NCBI GenBank assembly: GCA_037157565.1 | Contig: JAZHRO010000073.1 | Coordinates: forward strand, 94,404,001-94,468,000 | DNA length: 64,000 nt | From: Thalassia testudinum | Taxonomy: Eukaryota; Streptophyta; Magnoliopsida; Alismatales; Hydrocharitaceae | Direction of reading: 5' to 3' | In this document: in pieces, positions 53,413 through 64,000 of the stretch | Numbering within the stretch: position 1 is the stretch's first letter | Layout: the number at the start of each line of letters is the position of its first letter | Position numbers and translations under genes: made by a program | Notes under the pieces: generated by a model | What the model was told of the DNA's origin: nothing | Database searches by the model: none | The model's input: only the letters and a program-made list of their open reading frames with translations

Positions 53413-55504
53413 TGATGGAATGGTTTTCGTGCGTTTTGAAATACATCGGAAATTGTAGTATAATTACGCTAAACCCTCGATCAAAAATGTTTATTTATTT
53501 AATGAAACTCACGTTGATTGTTTTCTTTTAGAACTTGAGTCCCAGTCGTTCGTCTCTGGGAGGCGTGAAAATGAGTCGAGATTTGGATCCGCTTTTCTAA
53601 CCTAAATCTAATCTAACCTAATATTTATGGACTTTTTGTGTTTTGTGATCATTTTGTGTTTTGATTATTTTTGTGAAAAGTGAAATGAAACCTAGATATA
53701 AATATGCTAGCGAAACCTAAATGACTACGTGTGTCTATGTGAGCCATGGTGGCCGTGCATGGTGGGAACGAACCTATGTAGCGTGAAGATAAGCAATCAC
53801 ATAAACGATAATCATGTAATATTATTTAAGTATAAAAAAATGTCAAATACATCTATACTAGAAAGCACATAAAATAGAGGGAATCCATCATGCTGGGAAG
53901 TGCCACTAGGGCCATCGACTATGTGTAAGGGTGTAGGCTAGACCTTGGGTATACAAACCCGTCTACACTCCTACCAACAAGAGAGGACGGCCAAGCAAGG
54001 CATGGGAAACCTTGTGGCCGACCAAGATAAAGAAGAAAGAGAGGGGGGCATCCATTCTATGGAGAAGAAAGGACATGCCCAAGTGATGAGAGGAGAAGAG
54101 GGCATTGCAACCTTTGTGCTCTCCTTCTTCTAGCTGCCCTTGAAGAAGCCTGGAGGAGAGCTTCTTCCTAGCCATCCATGGAGAAGCCTTGGAGGGGGAG
54201 GACCCCTTAAGGGAGGGAGTGGTGGACGGTCTTGGAGTTTGGAGGGTGGAAGGGAGGTCGCATGTTTGGAGTGGAGGAGAGAATGGGATCAATGGGTGCG
54301 CCAATTTTCTTTGGCTTTTATGGCAAGTGCTCTCCATTTCAAATGGGTCGCCACTTTTGGTGGCTCCCACAATAGCAAGTGCCACCAATGTAGGATCTAG
54401 GTTGACACAAGGTTTTTAGAGCTTCCTAGAATGGGTGTGCGTGGGTTTGGTAGGGATAAAATGGGAAAGTAGGATTTAGGAAGGTGTGAGTGTGTGTGTG
54501 TGTAATTTTTGTAGAGGAAGGTGTGTGATTTGGTAATTCTAGGTTGGGTCAACCTACATTAAGTGGGTGTGGACCTAATTAGGTTTAAGTGAGTCTAATT
54601 GGAGAGGAGTGAATCTAATTGGGTCTAGGTCAAGTCTAATTAGGTTCTACTAAATCTAATTAGACTTGTAAGGGTAGGTAGGAGTCAATTAGATCCTGGG
54701 TGGATCTAATTGGGTTTAGGTGCACCCAATCAACTGTAGATGCACCCAATTAGGTATGGGATGGTTCAATTGGGTTAGGGATCAGATAAGTATAGCTATG
54801 GATAGTTGAGTAGGCTTGGAAGGTCTCTAATTATGTTTCCTAAGGTGTTTGGTAGGTTTCTAGGTCAAAATAGGCAAGTGCAGGCTTCTAGCACCAAAAT
54901 CAGGAACCAGAGAATAGTATCAGACATCCACGGAACACGTCAGACGTCTTAAAGTCTAAAGTTGGATGTCCTGATGGTAAATTGGACGTCAGTATGAGTT
55001 TTGGCTTCCTGGATCGAATTTCTGCAGAAATCAGACGTCTAGCCTAAAGTCTGGGAGTCCTAAAAGGTGCTGGAGAGTGGGTTTTAGGTTTTCTAAGGCT
55101 GGTTTTGTTTCCATAGTGTTTGGCAGAGGGATAAGGTGGATAAGATCATGGATAGTGCTATCCATGTTTGGGTGTCAAGGCTAAGGTGTCCTAATGGAAG
55201 TGGTTTTGGGTTTGGGAAGGCTATCCTAGGGTTTCTAAGGGTAGGGATAAAGCTATCCTCCTCACTCCTCTTGTCTGGATCAATCTTCTTCTCTCTTTAT
55301 TGCTTTATTCCACTATCTCCCACATCCTGGATCACTTCATTACCTACAAATAACAACAAAAAACATTAAATAGCAGGATATCTCATCTTATTCTATAATA
55401 AATGATGCAATGCATGATATGCATGTTATGAGTGCAATATCCACAAATTAAGCTAGGTTCAGACATTTTTAGGTTGATTAGGACCTATGATTGCTATGCA
55501 ATCA
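53413..55504 (-). repeat. T9 3' LTR
   Basis: Minus strand begins TGATTGCATAGCAATCATAGG at 55504 and ends ...CATTCCATCA at 53413. About 2.09 kb, a diverged relative of T6 and T10: CCTCCCAGAGACGAACGACTGGGACTC near the end and the TGATTGC..AGCAATCATAGG start are shared. Contains CAGACGTCTT and TCAGACGTCTAG near 54940-55040. Tracts of CTAATT(G/A)G repeats at 54560-54790. Confidence 0.82.
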
Positions 55505-55596
55505 TACTCCCATACCTAAACTTTGCTAGTCCCTAGCAAATGTATGACTAAGTTATTTATAAGTTCGGTCCCTAAAGGACTGCCTATTCATTTTAT
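55505..55596 (-). other. T9 PPT, palindrome and 5' remnant
   Basis: Minus strand TTTAGGTATGGGAGTA (PPT, 55505-55520), then the palindrome TTTGCTAG, three bases, CTAGCAAA (55522-55540), then 50 bases of T9 interior. T10 inserted here; the five bases before it are TTTAT (55592-55596), whose duplicate would be outside the window. Confidence 0.82.
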
Positions 55597-57764
55597 TGAT
55601 TGCGCAGCAATCATAGGTCTTAATTGTCTAGAATTAGGTTAGGACTTAGCATAAGTTAGGGTAATTCATGCATGCATAAGCATTACTAACACCTTTATTT
55701 CTTTCTTTTAGCTATGCATAAAATAATGCTATAATGTATTAATTGGGTGCATTATGTCAATTGCTGGTAATAAGCTGATCAAAAGCTAAATCTGAAGCTG
55801 GATCAAAAGTTGGATCTGAAGAATAAAGAATAACTGGTGTTGCAGCAAAGCTGGAGCGGAAGACCTTGATTAGATGCAGAAGATAATAATGTAAGGGAGT
55901 TAAGGTATGCTATTCTATTTAGTAGGAATAAAGTAATAAATTGTGAAGAACTTAGGTCCATCCCAGCCCTAGGACACCCTAGAAGCTTCCCTAAGCCATA
56001 GCCACCCATAGATTAGGTCACCGCACCCTAAGAAACCTTAAAACCCTAATTCCAGCCTCTATCTGGATGTCCAGATGAGTTATAGGATGTATAGAACCCT
56101 TAGCCAACTATCGCACACCTTAAACCCACTTCTGTAGTGTTATTAGACATCCAAACACTTGGTCAGACATCAAATTGCTGCAGAATACCCAAGACAGAAC
56201 CAAGATTCCCTCTTGACTCTGATTGGATGTCCAGACTTCTAATTTTTCATAATAAGACGTTACATAACTTTATTGGACGTCCAGAACTGCCCTCCAGACC
56301 CTATTTTGAGATTCAAGCCTTGATCTTGGATCTCTGGCTCCCTAAACCCAATTCTAACCCCCTAGGAACCTAAATTAAGGTGTCCTAACCCTAGTAAATC
56401 ACCTCTAGACCTCTCTAAAGACCTAATTAGGTCCTCACTAAACCTAATTGACTTGGATCATGGTCTATCTCTTCAGTCTATTCAATTGGACTCATTGAAT
56501 CCAATTGAGCCCTGATCTCAGCACACATTGTCCAATTGGACTTAGTGAGATTCCAATTGACCTAGACCTAACTTAATTGAGTTATTTTACTCTCAATTAG
56601 GTTTCCACACACCCAATTAAACTTGTATTAAGTTTAATTGCACTTTACCTTAGTGAATGAGAATTTACAACCCTAATTTGTGACCTACCTTGACCTAAAC
56701 CCACTAGAACCTAAGCTAATCAACCTAGCCACATAAGTTTCAACCCACACACACGCACACACACCCACATACACCATCCACACGAAAATACCTAGCCGAG
56801 AGTTCTCTAGAACTCTCTACCATGTGTTGTTGCCTTGGTTGCTAAAATTAGCAACCAAGAGCCATTCAATTTTTAGATCCACATTTGGTGGATCTAAAAA
56901 CCACCATCCATCCACTCCCTCACTCTCCCATGAGCTCCCACCATAGGCCTCTATAGAGAATTCCATATTTCTCTACAGAGCTTCCCTTAGGTCTATAAGA
57001 AGACCTAAGGGGCGGCCATTTGGTCCATCTTGGTCTTTCAGCATAGCTCCACCTTTCATAAGACATCACCACCTCCACCTCCATGATCACGAGCTCCACC
57101 ATGATTCCACCACCTCCATGCAAAGCCTAGACTAGGATCAACTTCTCCAACCTCTCTCCAAGGGCTGGCCTAAGCATCATTAGCCACCCCTCTTTCTCTT
57201 CTCACCCATTCAAAGGCCATCGGAGCCCACCCATGAATGCCCTTAGTTCTGCTAGATTAGATTATAGTTCTTCATAGATTTAATACCTTATTTACTACTT
57301 AGTAGTGTAGCTCCATATTCTTCCCCAATGATGCATGCATAATCCCCCCCATAAATTCATGTGTGCAGCCATTTTCTACTAGTAAGATTTAAATTTCCTT
57401 GTACAAGCATTTCGCTACTTGTAGCCACCATCATGCCTCAATGAAAATATTTATATATATTTATATGTTGAAAATCACCATGTGCCTGATTATCATCTTT
57501 TGGTGTGATTAAAGTTGCATGCTTTCAATTTCTGATATTCTGGCAACAGCATGTCGTGTATCAATATGTATTTAGTATAAATCGACATGCGATTTTGAAC
57601 GAGTAGAGTGAGCGAGATTGAATTTGAATATGCATTTCCAAAATGCCTCCCAGAGACGAATGACCAGGACTCAAGTGTCGTTATCTTAGAAATCATTTTT
57701 GTTGATCGTATTTCGCAACTATACTACGATGCATTTCTAATCAAATACGTGCTCTGCGATCCCA
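55597..57764 (+). repeat. T10 5' LTR
   Basis: 2168 bp from TGATTGCGCAGCAATCATAGG to ...GCGATCCCA, followed by PBS. Aligns along its length with the T6 solo LTR and more weakly with T9. Contains GGATGTCCAG and GGACGTCCAG motifs (about 56064-56290). Confidence 0.9.
56994..57000 (+). promoter_or_regulatory. T10 LTR TATA-like element
   Basis: AGGTCTATAAGAAGACCT, aligned with TATAAAA of T6; one change weakens the box. It sits in a short palindrome as in T6. Confidence 0.5.
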
Positions 57765-57769
57765 AAAAA

Positions 57770-57787
57770 TGGCATCGTTGCTGGGGA
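57770..57787 (+). promoter_or_regulatory. T10 primer-binding site (tRNA-Asp type)
   Basis: TGGCATCGTTGCTGGGGA, two mismatches to the tRNA-Asp complement, five bases after the LTR end. It establishes that the LTR at 55597 is a 5' LTR. Confidence 0.88.
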
Positions 57788-59280
57788 GGAAATGTCTTTT
57801 TTTATTTCGATCTCTAGAATTAACACTAATAAATCTTTCTCTGCTTGTCTTTTGATGTGCAGGAAAACAGAGAAAAAAGAGATCTTCACACACAACGAGC
57901 ACAGAAAAAAAAATGCCAGGAGCACATCATATCTTTCTTAGTTTAGGTTTGATTTGAACCTTAGGTTAGATTTCCTTCTAGCAATTTCATTTGAAAAAAA
58001 AAGCCTATTTATTTTTGCAAAAAAAAAAAAAATTAGGTAGTTAGAATAGGTTACCCTTTTTGAATCTTAGGATTAGTTAGTTAGTTTTGAAAAAAGCAAG
58101 AAAAAATAAGAAAATTTGAAAATCTTTTGAAAAGAAAAGATCTTTTTTTTTAAAAAAAAAAAAGATTTTGGTGGAAAGATTGAATTTCAAATTCAAACAC
58201 CTTTTCAAAAAAAAAAAAGCTTCGCCACCACCTCTGATTTTCGGCCAAGCTTCAAATTCTGATTTAAAAATTTAATTACAGAAAAAGTAATGAGCAAAAA
58301 ATTCTAAAATTTGGCATAGACCTTTATTTTTAATCCACCTTTCAAACAGCACCGTTCATTTGAAAAATTCCAAGTATAAAATTTTTAAAATTCACGAAGT
58401 GCAAGTGGGTCAGACTGACCCAAATTTGAAAATTTTCAAAATTCAAAAAGTAATTTTGAGTAATCCGCGAATCTGCTTTGACTAAAAATTATGGGATTTG
58501 AAAGATGATCTCATTGGCTTTAATTTCCTTATTTTTCCTGAATTTTTGAAGGTCATTTGATACTATTTCAAAGTAGAAAATCAACTACGGGTCAAAATTC
58601 CATATCTAACCCCCTGACATTTAAAATTCTCTAGAAATTTGGTTGAAATAGTAAAAATTACAAAAAAAATTCTTTGAAAAGACAATTGGAAAGGGAATCT
58701 ACTTGCCAAATTTTAACTTATTTGGGTTCCAATTATCGCCAGAGAAGTATTTTTATTTTGTGGTCTGCTGAAAAGAAAAAAACCTAGAATTGCATGAACC
58801 CTAGGTTATACCTTTAGGGTTATATTCTAGAGACCACATTTGGGCTAACCTAGACTTAGTCAACTCTAGTGTTTAGTCGGTGAGCCTGGTCACCTTGTGG
58901 GCCACTCACCACAAACCCCAACTGAAGAAAAATGGGTTGAAATTAATTTTAAAACACATAAGCAAACTCGAATTTGTTGTCATACTTCTAGGTGGCTTCA
59001 ACCTCTCTTGCTGATCCTGGTGACTAAGTCTGTGGGGCAGTGTCAAACGACCACAGCTCGGGGGTAACGGAACCAGAGGCGTGAGCCGAAGGAAGAACCT
59101 TCCCCTTAGTCCCCTCATAACCACACTGGCTGGGTTAGCTTGAGAGGTGGGAATCACTTTCAGTCGGTTGCACGACGAATTTTTCTTCAGGAATTCAAAC
59201 TTAAAACAAAAAATCTGGTCATCTGATCATAAGGGCCATCTGATTGTCAGGGCCTTAGCCTTATCTATCTTGGCTACACC
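57788..59280 (+). other. T10 untranslated leader
   Basis: AT-rich, with several homopolymer A/T tracts (58010-58215), no coding frame. Near 59057-59130 it carries GGAACCAGAGGCGTGAGCCG and GAAGGAAGAACCTTCC, the block shared with the T1 leader. Confidence 0.65.
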
Positions 59281-61200
59281 AACCTAGGGGTTGGGTGGTG
59301 TATGCAAGGAAGGAGGTCACTCATACCTCGACTGGTTGGACCTTGGGAGCTGCTCCCAAGGAGGCAAGTCACCTTGCCAGGACCATCTTCTTCCCCCACT
59401 TCTTCTTCTCCCTTTGCTGAGATGACTAACCCTAATCCTGGACCTAAACCAAGACCTGGTCAGGATGCAAGTTATCTGGACCTGATGGCTCGTCTGGAGG
59501 CTTGGGTTGTTGAATTAGAGGAGTGGCATTAGTAGAGCATGGATCGTATCTTGACAATGCTTGACAGAATGCAGCATCCACTGTGAGGAGAACAACTTCG
59601 GGATTTCTATGATTCATCTGCACCGATCGTCGCACCCCTAGTTCGAATCCCCGTAGGCAGAGATGCATTTGAGCTCAAACCTATTGTGATTGGTTTGATC
59701 AATAGTCATTTCTATGGAAACTCAAACGAAGATCCATTCCAGCACTTAGAGGACCTGAGTCAACTCGCAGAAATGATTATACCCAAGAATGTTGATCTTG
59801 GGATTGTTCTGATGAAGATTTTCCATTTTCTCTGAGGGACAAAGCTTCGTACAGGTTCAAGACCATCGGGAAGCCAATTGGAACTTGGCTGGAATTATGA
59901 TGTGAATTCCTGCAAAAGTTCTTCCTGATCGGTCAAACTAACGTGATGAGGCGTGCGATCACAACTTTCTCCCAAGGAGTTGGGGAGAAGTTGCATGACG
60001 GCTAGGACCGATTTCACGACCTTCTCCAGAAATGCCCACACTAGGTGTACCTAGATGGCACCAAGCTCAGATCTTTTACCATGGGCAGGATGACACACAA
60101 CGGTATCTGGCCGATGCATCTAGTGGCAGGAATTTCCTCATGAAAGATGAGAATAGCGCACTTGAGTTGTTCGAATCTTTGGTGAACTCGATGAATGCCA
60201 TGTCCATGAACTAGTTCTAGCAGCCTGGTTAGTAGCGGGTTGGTGTCCATGAGGCTCATACCGAGTCTATTCGAGCCAACAAGGATATCATCATCAAGCA
60301 ACTGGATAGAATGAACCTGATAAAAAAAAAGATTGACCAAATTAGTCAGGGTCAATCTTACCTAAACTCTACTGCTCCAAGACCCTCCTATGTACCCTGA
60401 GCCCCTCCTGCTCGAGTTAATTTACTCACTCGGGATGCATCCTCTCCTTATTTACAAGATCCTACATATCAAGATCCCGTAAACAATCCTGATCTGGCAC
60501 CATATGACCAGGGTTATGCACCACCCGCTGACTATAATACATAACCCCTTGATGGATATACATCTCATACGTCTTCAGCCTATGAGGATGTCAATGCTGT
60601 TCAAGGATATGGGCATAATAACCTGTACTCAGAGACGTATAACCCTTGTTGGCGCCAGCATCCAAACTTCTCCTGGTATGGTAACTCACAGAGATCACAT
60701 CAAGACCTATACTACCAGACTAGGCAATACGAGAATGTGCAAAACACATACCTTAGGCAGTAGCCATTCCCGTCTCAACAGCAGCAACCCCATTGTATAT
60801 ACCAACCGTTGCACCAAGCTGCCAGTCACGCTCCAAAGCGGGCTGACCCTCTGGAGGCACTAAAAGAGGAGCTGTAAGAATCGATGAGGAAGTCTACACA
60901 GGATAGCTTATAGATAATGAAGGCAATGGTTGACGAGATACAGACTATACAGAACATGCAAAACCAGCTGTTGCAGGAGCATAGGACTCAGGGAGCATTG
61001 CCCTCCCAACCTGTCCTGAACCCTCTATATGTACAGAACCAAGGAGCCCTGCCTAGGTTTCAGGCACCATTGGGATAGGCATGCCATATTACAGGCGCCC
61101 CCTACACCACCTGGTTATGCTCAAGGCCAACCGCCTTTGATGCAAAACCCTGCATAGTCTGCCCCTTCCGCTCCCCTACCACCTCATGGACAGCAAGCCG
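59281..61200 (+). pseudogene. gag: T10 gag, decayed
   Basis: Reading frames in order: NPNPGPKPRPGQDASYLDLMARLEAWVVELEEWH, two TAG, SMDRILTMLDRM; VGRDAFELKPIVIGLINSHFYGNSNEDPFQHLEDLSQLAEMI (aligned with T2 gag 49-90); decayed gag domain to about 60010; IFYHGQDDTQRYLADASSGRNFLMKDENSALELFESL; a Gln-rich stretch with four TAG at 60212-60235; SAYEDVNAVQGYG and CWRQHPNFSW; PFPSQQQQPH. At least a dozen stops plus frameshifts. No zinc knuckle identified. Confidence 0.85.
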
Positions 61201-62325
61201 ACGCAAATGCTATCTCATTGAGGAGTGGAAGGAAGACATTCGACCCACCACATAGGCAGGCGGGTCTTGATTTTTCTCACCCTTCACCATAGGCAGGTTC
61301 GACTCCATCTCAGGAGCCACCTTCGGTAGATAAGGGTAAGAGGTCACTTGACCCTAAGATTCCCATCCCTTTTCCTAAGGATCTGATGCGAAATGTAGTA
61401 CAGAAGGACACGTGGAATTTTGAGGACCTGAAGTCAATGTTCAAGGAAGTACATATTCAAGTCCCTCTCCTCATGGAAATTTATCACGTTCCCACTGTTG
61501 CTAGGTTCTTCAAGGACCATTGTACCCTGAAGCGACAGCCTAGAATTGGACGACAGGCGGTACTGTCAAAAGAGGCTAGCACCATGATTCTAGCTAACTT
61601 ACCACCGAAAAAGAAAGACCCTGGTACCCCACTCATATCCTGCTTCTTGCAGGATTCTCCATTTGATCGGGCCCTTCTAGGTCTGGGTTCGCCCATCAAC
61701 CTGACTCCCACTGCCGTATTTGATTGATTTCGATTTGGGGAGTTAAAGCCAACCTCGGTCATGATTCAGCTAGCTGATAGATCAGTAAAAACACTGAGGG
61801 GGTGGTTGAGAATGTGTTCATAAAAGTTCGCGGATTCTGCTTTCCCGCAGACTTTTTCATTCTCGATATGGAGGTTCCTCCTAATCTTCGAGATGCAGTA
61901 ACCATTTTGGGTCGCCCATTTCTAGTGACAGCCTGAGCAAACATTGATTGTGCATCTGGGTGTATGGAGATAGCCCTAGGTAATGAGCGACTTTGACTTG
62001 ACATATTCAGGGCATCAAGGAATTTTGACTATGATCGCATAGAGGAGGATGGTGAAGATGAAGATTCGGCATACTGTGGTAACTTTGGGCTCCTTTGTGA
62101 CAACACAATGTCTCAACCGTCTGCACTATCAGGGTTCTTGGACCTCGATCCACATGGGACTGAGACCACTGCACTGCACATATCTCCGTAAGGATCCGAT
62201 TGTTTAGGGTGTGTTTCTGACCACAGCACCCCTGAATCTAGCTATCCTAATTCGTACACTACTGAATCGCTCTTGTTGTTACAAGAAGACGTGACCACAA
62301 CTAACGGGTTTCCCGTTAACGTAGT
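61201..62325 (+). pseudogene. T10 protease region, cut by T11
   Basis: 61386 onward: NFEDLKSMFKEVHIQVPLLMEIYHVPTVARFFKDHCTLKRQPR, VLSKEASTMILANLPPKKKDPGTPLISCFLQDSPFDRALLGLGSPINLTP. The catalytic DLGAS is replaced by GLGSP, losing the Asp. Then [46 protein letters not shown], a TGA, and an acidic linker (IEEDGEDEDSAYCGNFGL) up to 62325, where T11 begins. RT and later domains would lie beyond the window. Confidence 0.87.
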
Positions 62326-64000
62326 TGATGAGAGCCTCATCATGAGCCCTAGCTAGCTCATTTTGACCTAAGAAAGAGAATAAGAACTCCAACATAACCT
62401 GGAGAAGGGCTTAATTCAAGGAATAAGTGTTTTCAGAAGAAAACATGAAATAAAGGTTAAAATTGTAATTTTACCATTGCAGTACATAAACAGGATTTCT
62501 CAGAGGCAAAACATAGGCCAAATGATCTGAATAAGATGAAAAGTGGGTTGGTTCAATCAGAAATGGGTTCATGTGCAATCCAAGATTTAAATGACATTCT
62601 GTAACCCTAAAATAGACCCACTTAATTCAACAAGGTTATGGTCAGAATAAAAATCAAGTAATCCCTCTAAAATTTATGGAAAAATATCCCCTAGGGTTTA
62701 GAACCTTCAAATTGGCCTTTGGAACCTATTTTGACCTAGATTGGGGTCCTAGCTCATCAATTGACCTAATTTGGGTTTTTGTGCAAATTGTCCAATCAAA
62801 CGTGGTCAAACATAAAATCCAACTTCACCATTGGATTCCTTAGGTCCAAATTAGGTTTGTACCAAAATTTGGACATAAGGGGAGGTCATCTTGACCTACT
62901 TTGCAAAATAGTACACCCATTTACATTTTGGCCCCTACCTTTTGAAAACCATTGCATAGGCCCCCCTAACTTCCTCACAACTCTTACAAATAGGTCCCTC
63001 TACCATTAATGGGGAGAAATCCTACTTCGGCGAGGAATGGAGGGGGAGTACTCCCTGATTCCTCAGAGATCTCCCAGATTTTGAAGGGAGATTCTTTGAG
63101 GAATTCCCTTCCATCTGAGCTCGATTCTAATCTCTAATTTGCATCCAATCTCTCGTGCGAACACATGAGAGATTTGGGTCTCTAACTGATTCCATCTCCG
63201 GTGAGGATTCCTGCACTTGGAAGCTTGTCTTCCAAGCACAGGAACCCTTGCCAGCATCTATAAAAGGATCCTCAACCCTGGCCGCACCTCCTCAACTCGA
63301 CTTGGCCAGAGATTCACCCCAATTCCATCCTCTTCTCCTCCGGTCAAGTGGTCCAGTGAGCTCCGGGGAGCCTCCCTCCTCTTTCTAGTCACTCTGCCAC
63401 AATACCAGTGGCAGAGCTGTCCTCACCACCTTCCTCCGCAACGCGCAAAACTCGTGCGAGCACCTCTAGCCTTGTCGTCGCCGTCGTCTCCCTCCATTGG
63501 ACGACGTCTTCTCCGGCGATAGCAGGTACTGCCATCTCTCCCCCTTCGTCCACTTAGTTAGGTTAGAATCACTCGTCTCTATCCCCTCTTCAATTCCCCT
63601 CAATCTATTTCACAAATTACCCCTCAACAACCACTGTCCACCGCCATCTGCCCTATCTTCGGCCAAGCTCTGGCGAGATGCATCCATCGTTCCACACCTC
63701 CACACGTCTCACCACCAACCTCACAACCTCCGCCATAGTCCACCGAACATTTTCCACCCACTCACAGACCACCTACACCTCCCTAAACACCCCCTGACCT
63801 AACCCATAAGCCTGGCCACAGGGTGACCTAAGCATGCACACCTAGGCCACCCCACGGCCTACCACCTACTGTCCCACCATCTCCTTCGCACGATGAAGCT
63901 TCCCATGTATTTTAATGGGGCCGCAAGGCCGTGATTGTGTGTGACAGATTTCACCACCTGCCGCCATTGACGCACACAGTGAGGAGGTCACGAGCTTCAA
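62326..64000 (+). repeat. T11: LTR homologous to T3, running off the window
   Basis: Begins TGATGAGAGCCTCATCATGAG (terminal hairpin), preceded by GTAGT and no PPT, so it is a 5' LTR or a solo LTR. Aligns with 20663 onward: TTTAAATGACATTCTGTAAC, ATAGACCCACTTAATT, and CACCATTGGATTCCTTAGG. The end and any internal part are outside the window. Confidence 0.85.
63260..63266 (+). promoter_or_regulatory. T11 LTR TATA box
   Basis: CATCTATAAAAGGATCC, aligned with the T3 TATA box and followed by a C/T-rich stretch. Confidence 0.65.

Noticed and set aside
1..64000. An undescribed multi-gene biological system
   Set aside because: Every segment that I can assign belongs to a retrotransposon; no operon-like or host gene cluster is present. 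The novelty, if any, lies in shared non-coding retrotransposon signals.

Overview
The window looks like plant nuclear heterochromatin: 64 kb made up essentially of LTR retrotransposons nested in one another, with no host gene, rRNA, tRNA gene or CRISPR array that I can support. The evidence is a set of paired or solo LTRs bounded by TG...CA, 5-bp target-site duplications (TSDs), primer-binding sites (PBS) complementary to the 3' end of tRNA-Asp, polypurine tracts (PPT), and gag-pol ORFs of Ty3/gypsy type. Most belong to the Athila group; one is a Tekay/Del-type chromovirus with a chromodomain; one is a Ty1/copia-type solo LTR. Tekay and Athila lineages point to an angiosperm, probably with a large repeat-rich genome. 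I cannot name the species.

Element names, left to right. T1: minus, 5' part only, 1-3903 plus 17669-18169. T2: minus, complete, 3904-17668, inside T1's 5' LTR. T3: plus, 3' end only, 18170-23231. T4: minus chromovirus, 23232-29354 plus 53214-53412. T5: plus, 29360-53208, inside the 3' tail of T4. T6: plus solo LTR, 33743-37650, inside T5 RNase H. T7: minus copia-type solo LTR, 34503-36210, inside T6. T8: minus, complete and youngest-looking, 40459-51799, inside T5's 3' LTR. T9: minus, LTR plus PPT only, 53413-55596, inside the T4 chromodomain region. T10: plus, 55597 to beyond the window, inside T9. T11: plus LTR, 62326 to beyond the window, inside T10. Supported insertion order: T4 first; then T3, T5 and T9; T1 in T3; T2 in T1; T6 and T8 in T5; T7 in T6; T10 in T9; T11 in T10.

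No element is fully intact. T8 is closest: its pol frame is open for 986 codons (protease, RT, RNase H, start of integrase) and only four in-frame stops and one frameshift separate it from a complete gag-pol. T2 keeps a complete gag ORF but has a broken pol. T5, T10 and T4 are heavily decayed. Many stops are TAG where glutamine CAG is expected, as cytosine-methylation decay would give.

The interesting layer is non-coding. The Athila-type elements here have different LTRs and orientations yet share 3' features: a palindrome next to the PPT, a second PPT-like tract about 1.0-1.3 kb upstream, and in T3 and T8 a repeated block with a conserved small peptide frame. T5 carries a perfect 35-bp inverted repeat at this spot. 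CAGACGTCTG-like palindromes recur in LTRs of several unrelated families.
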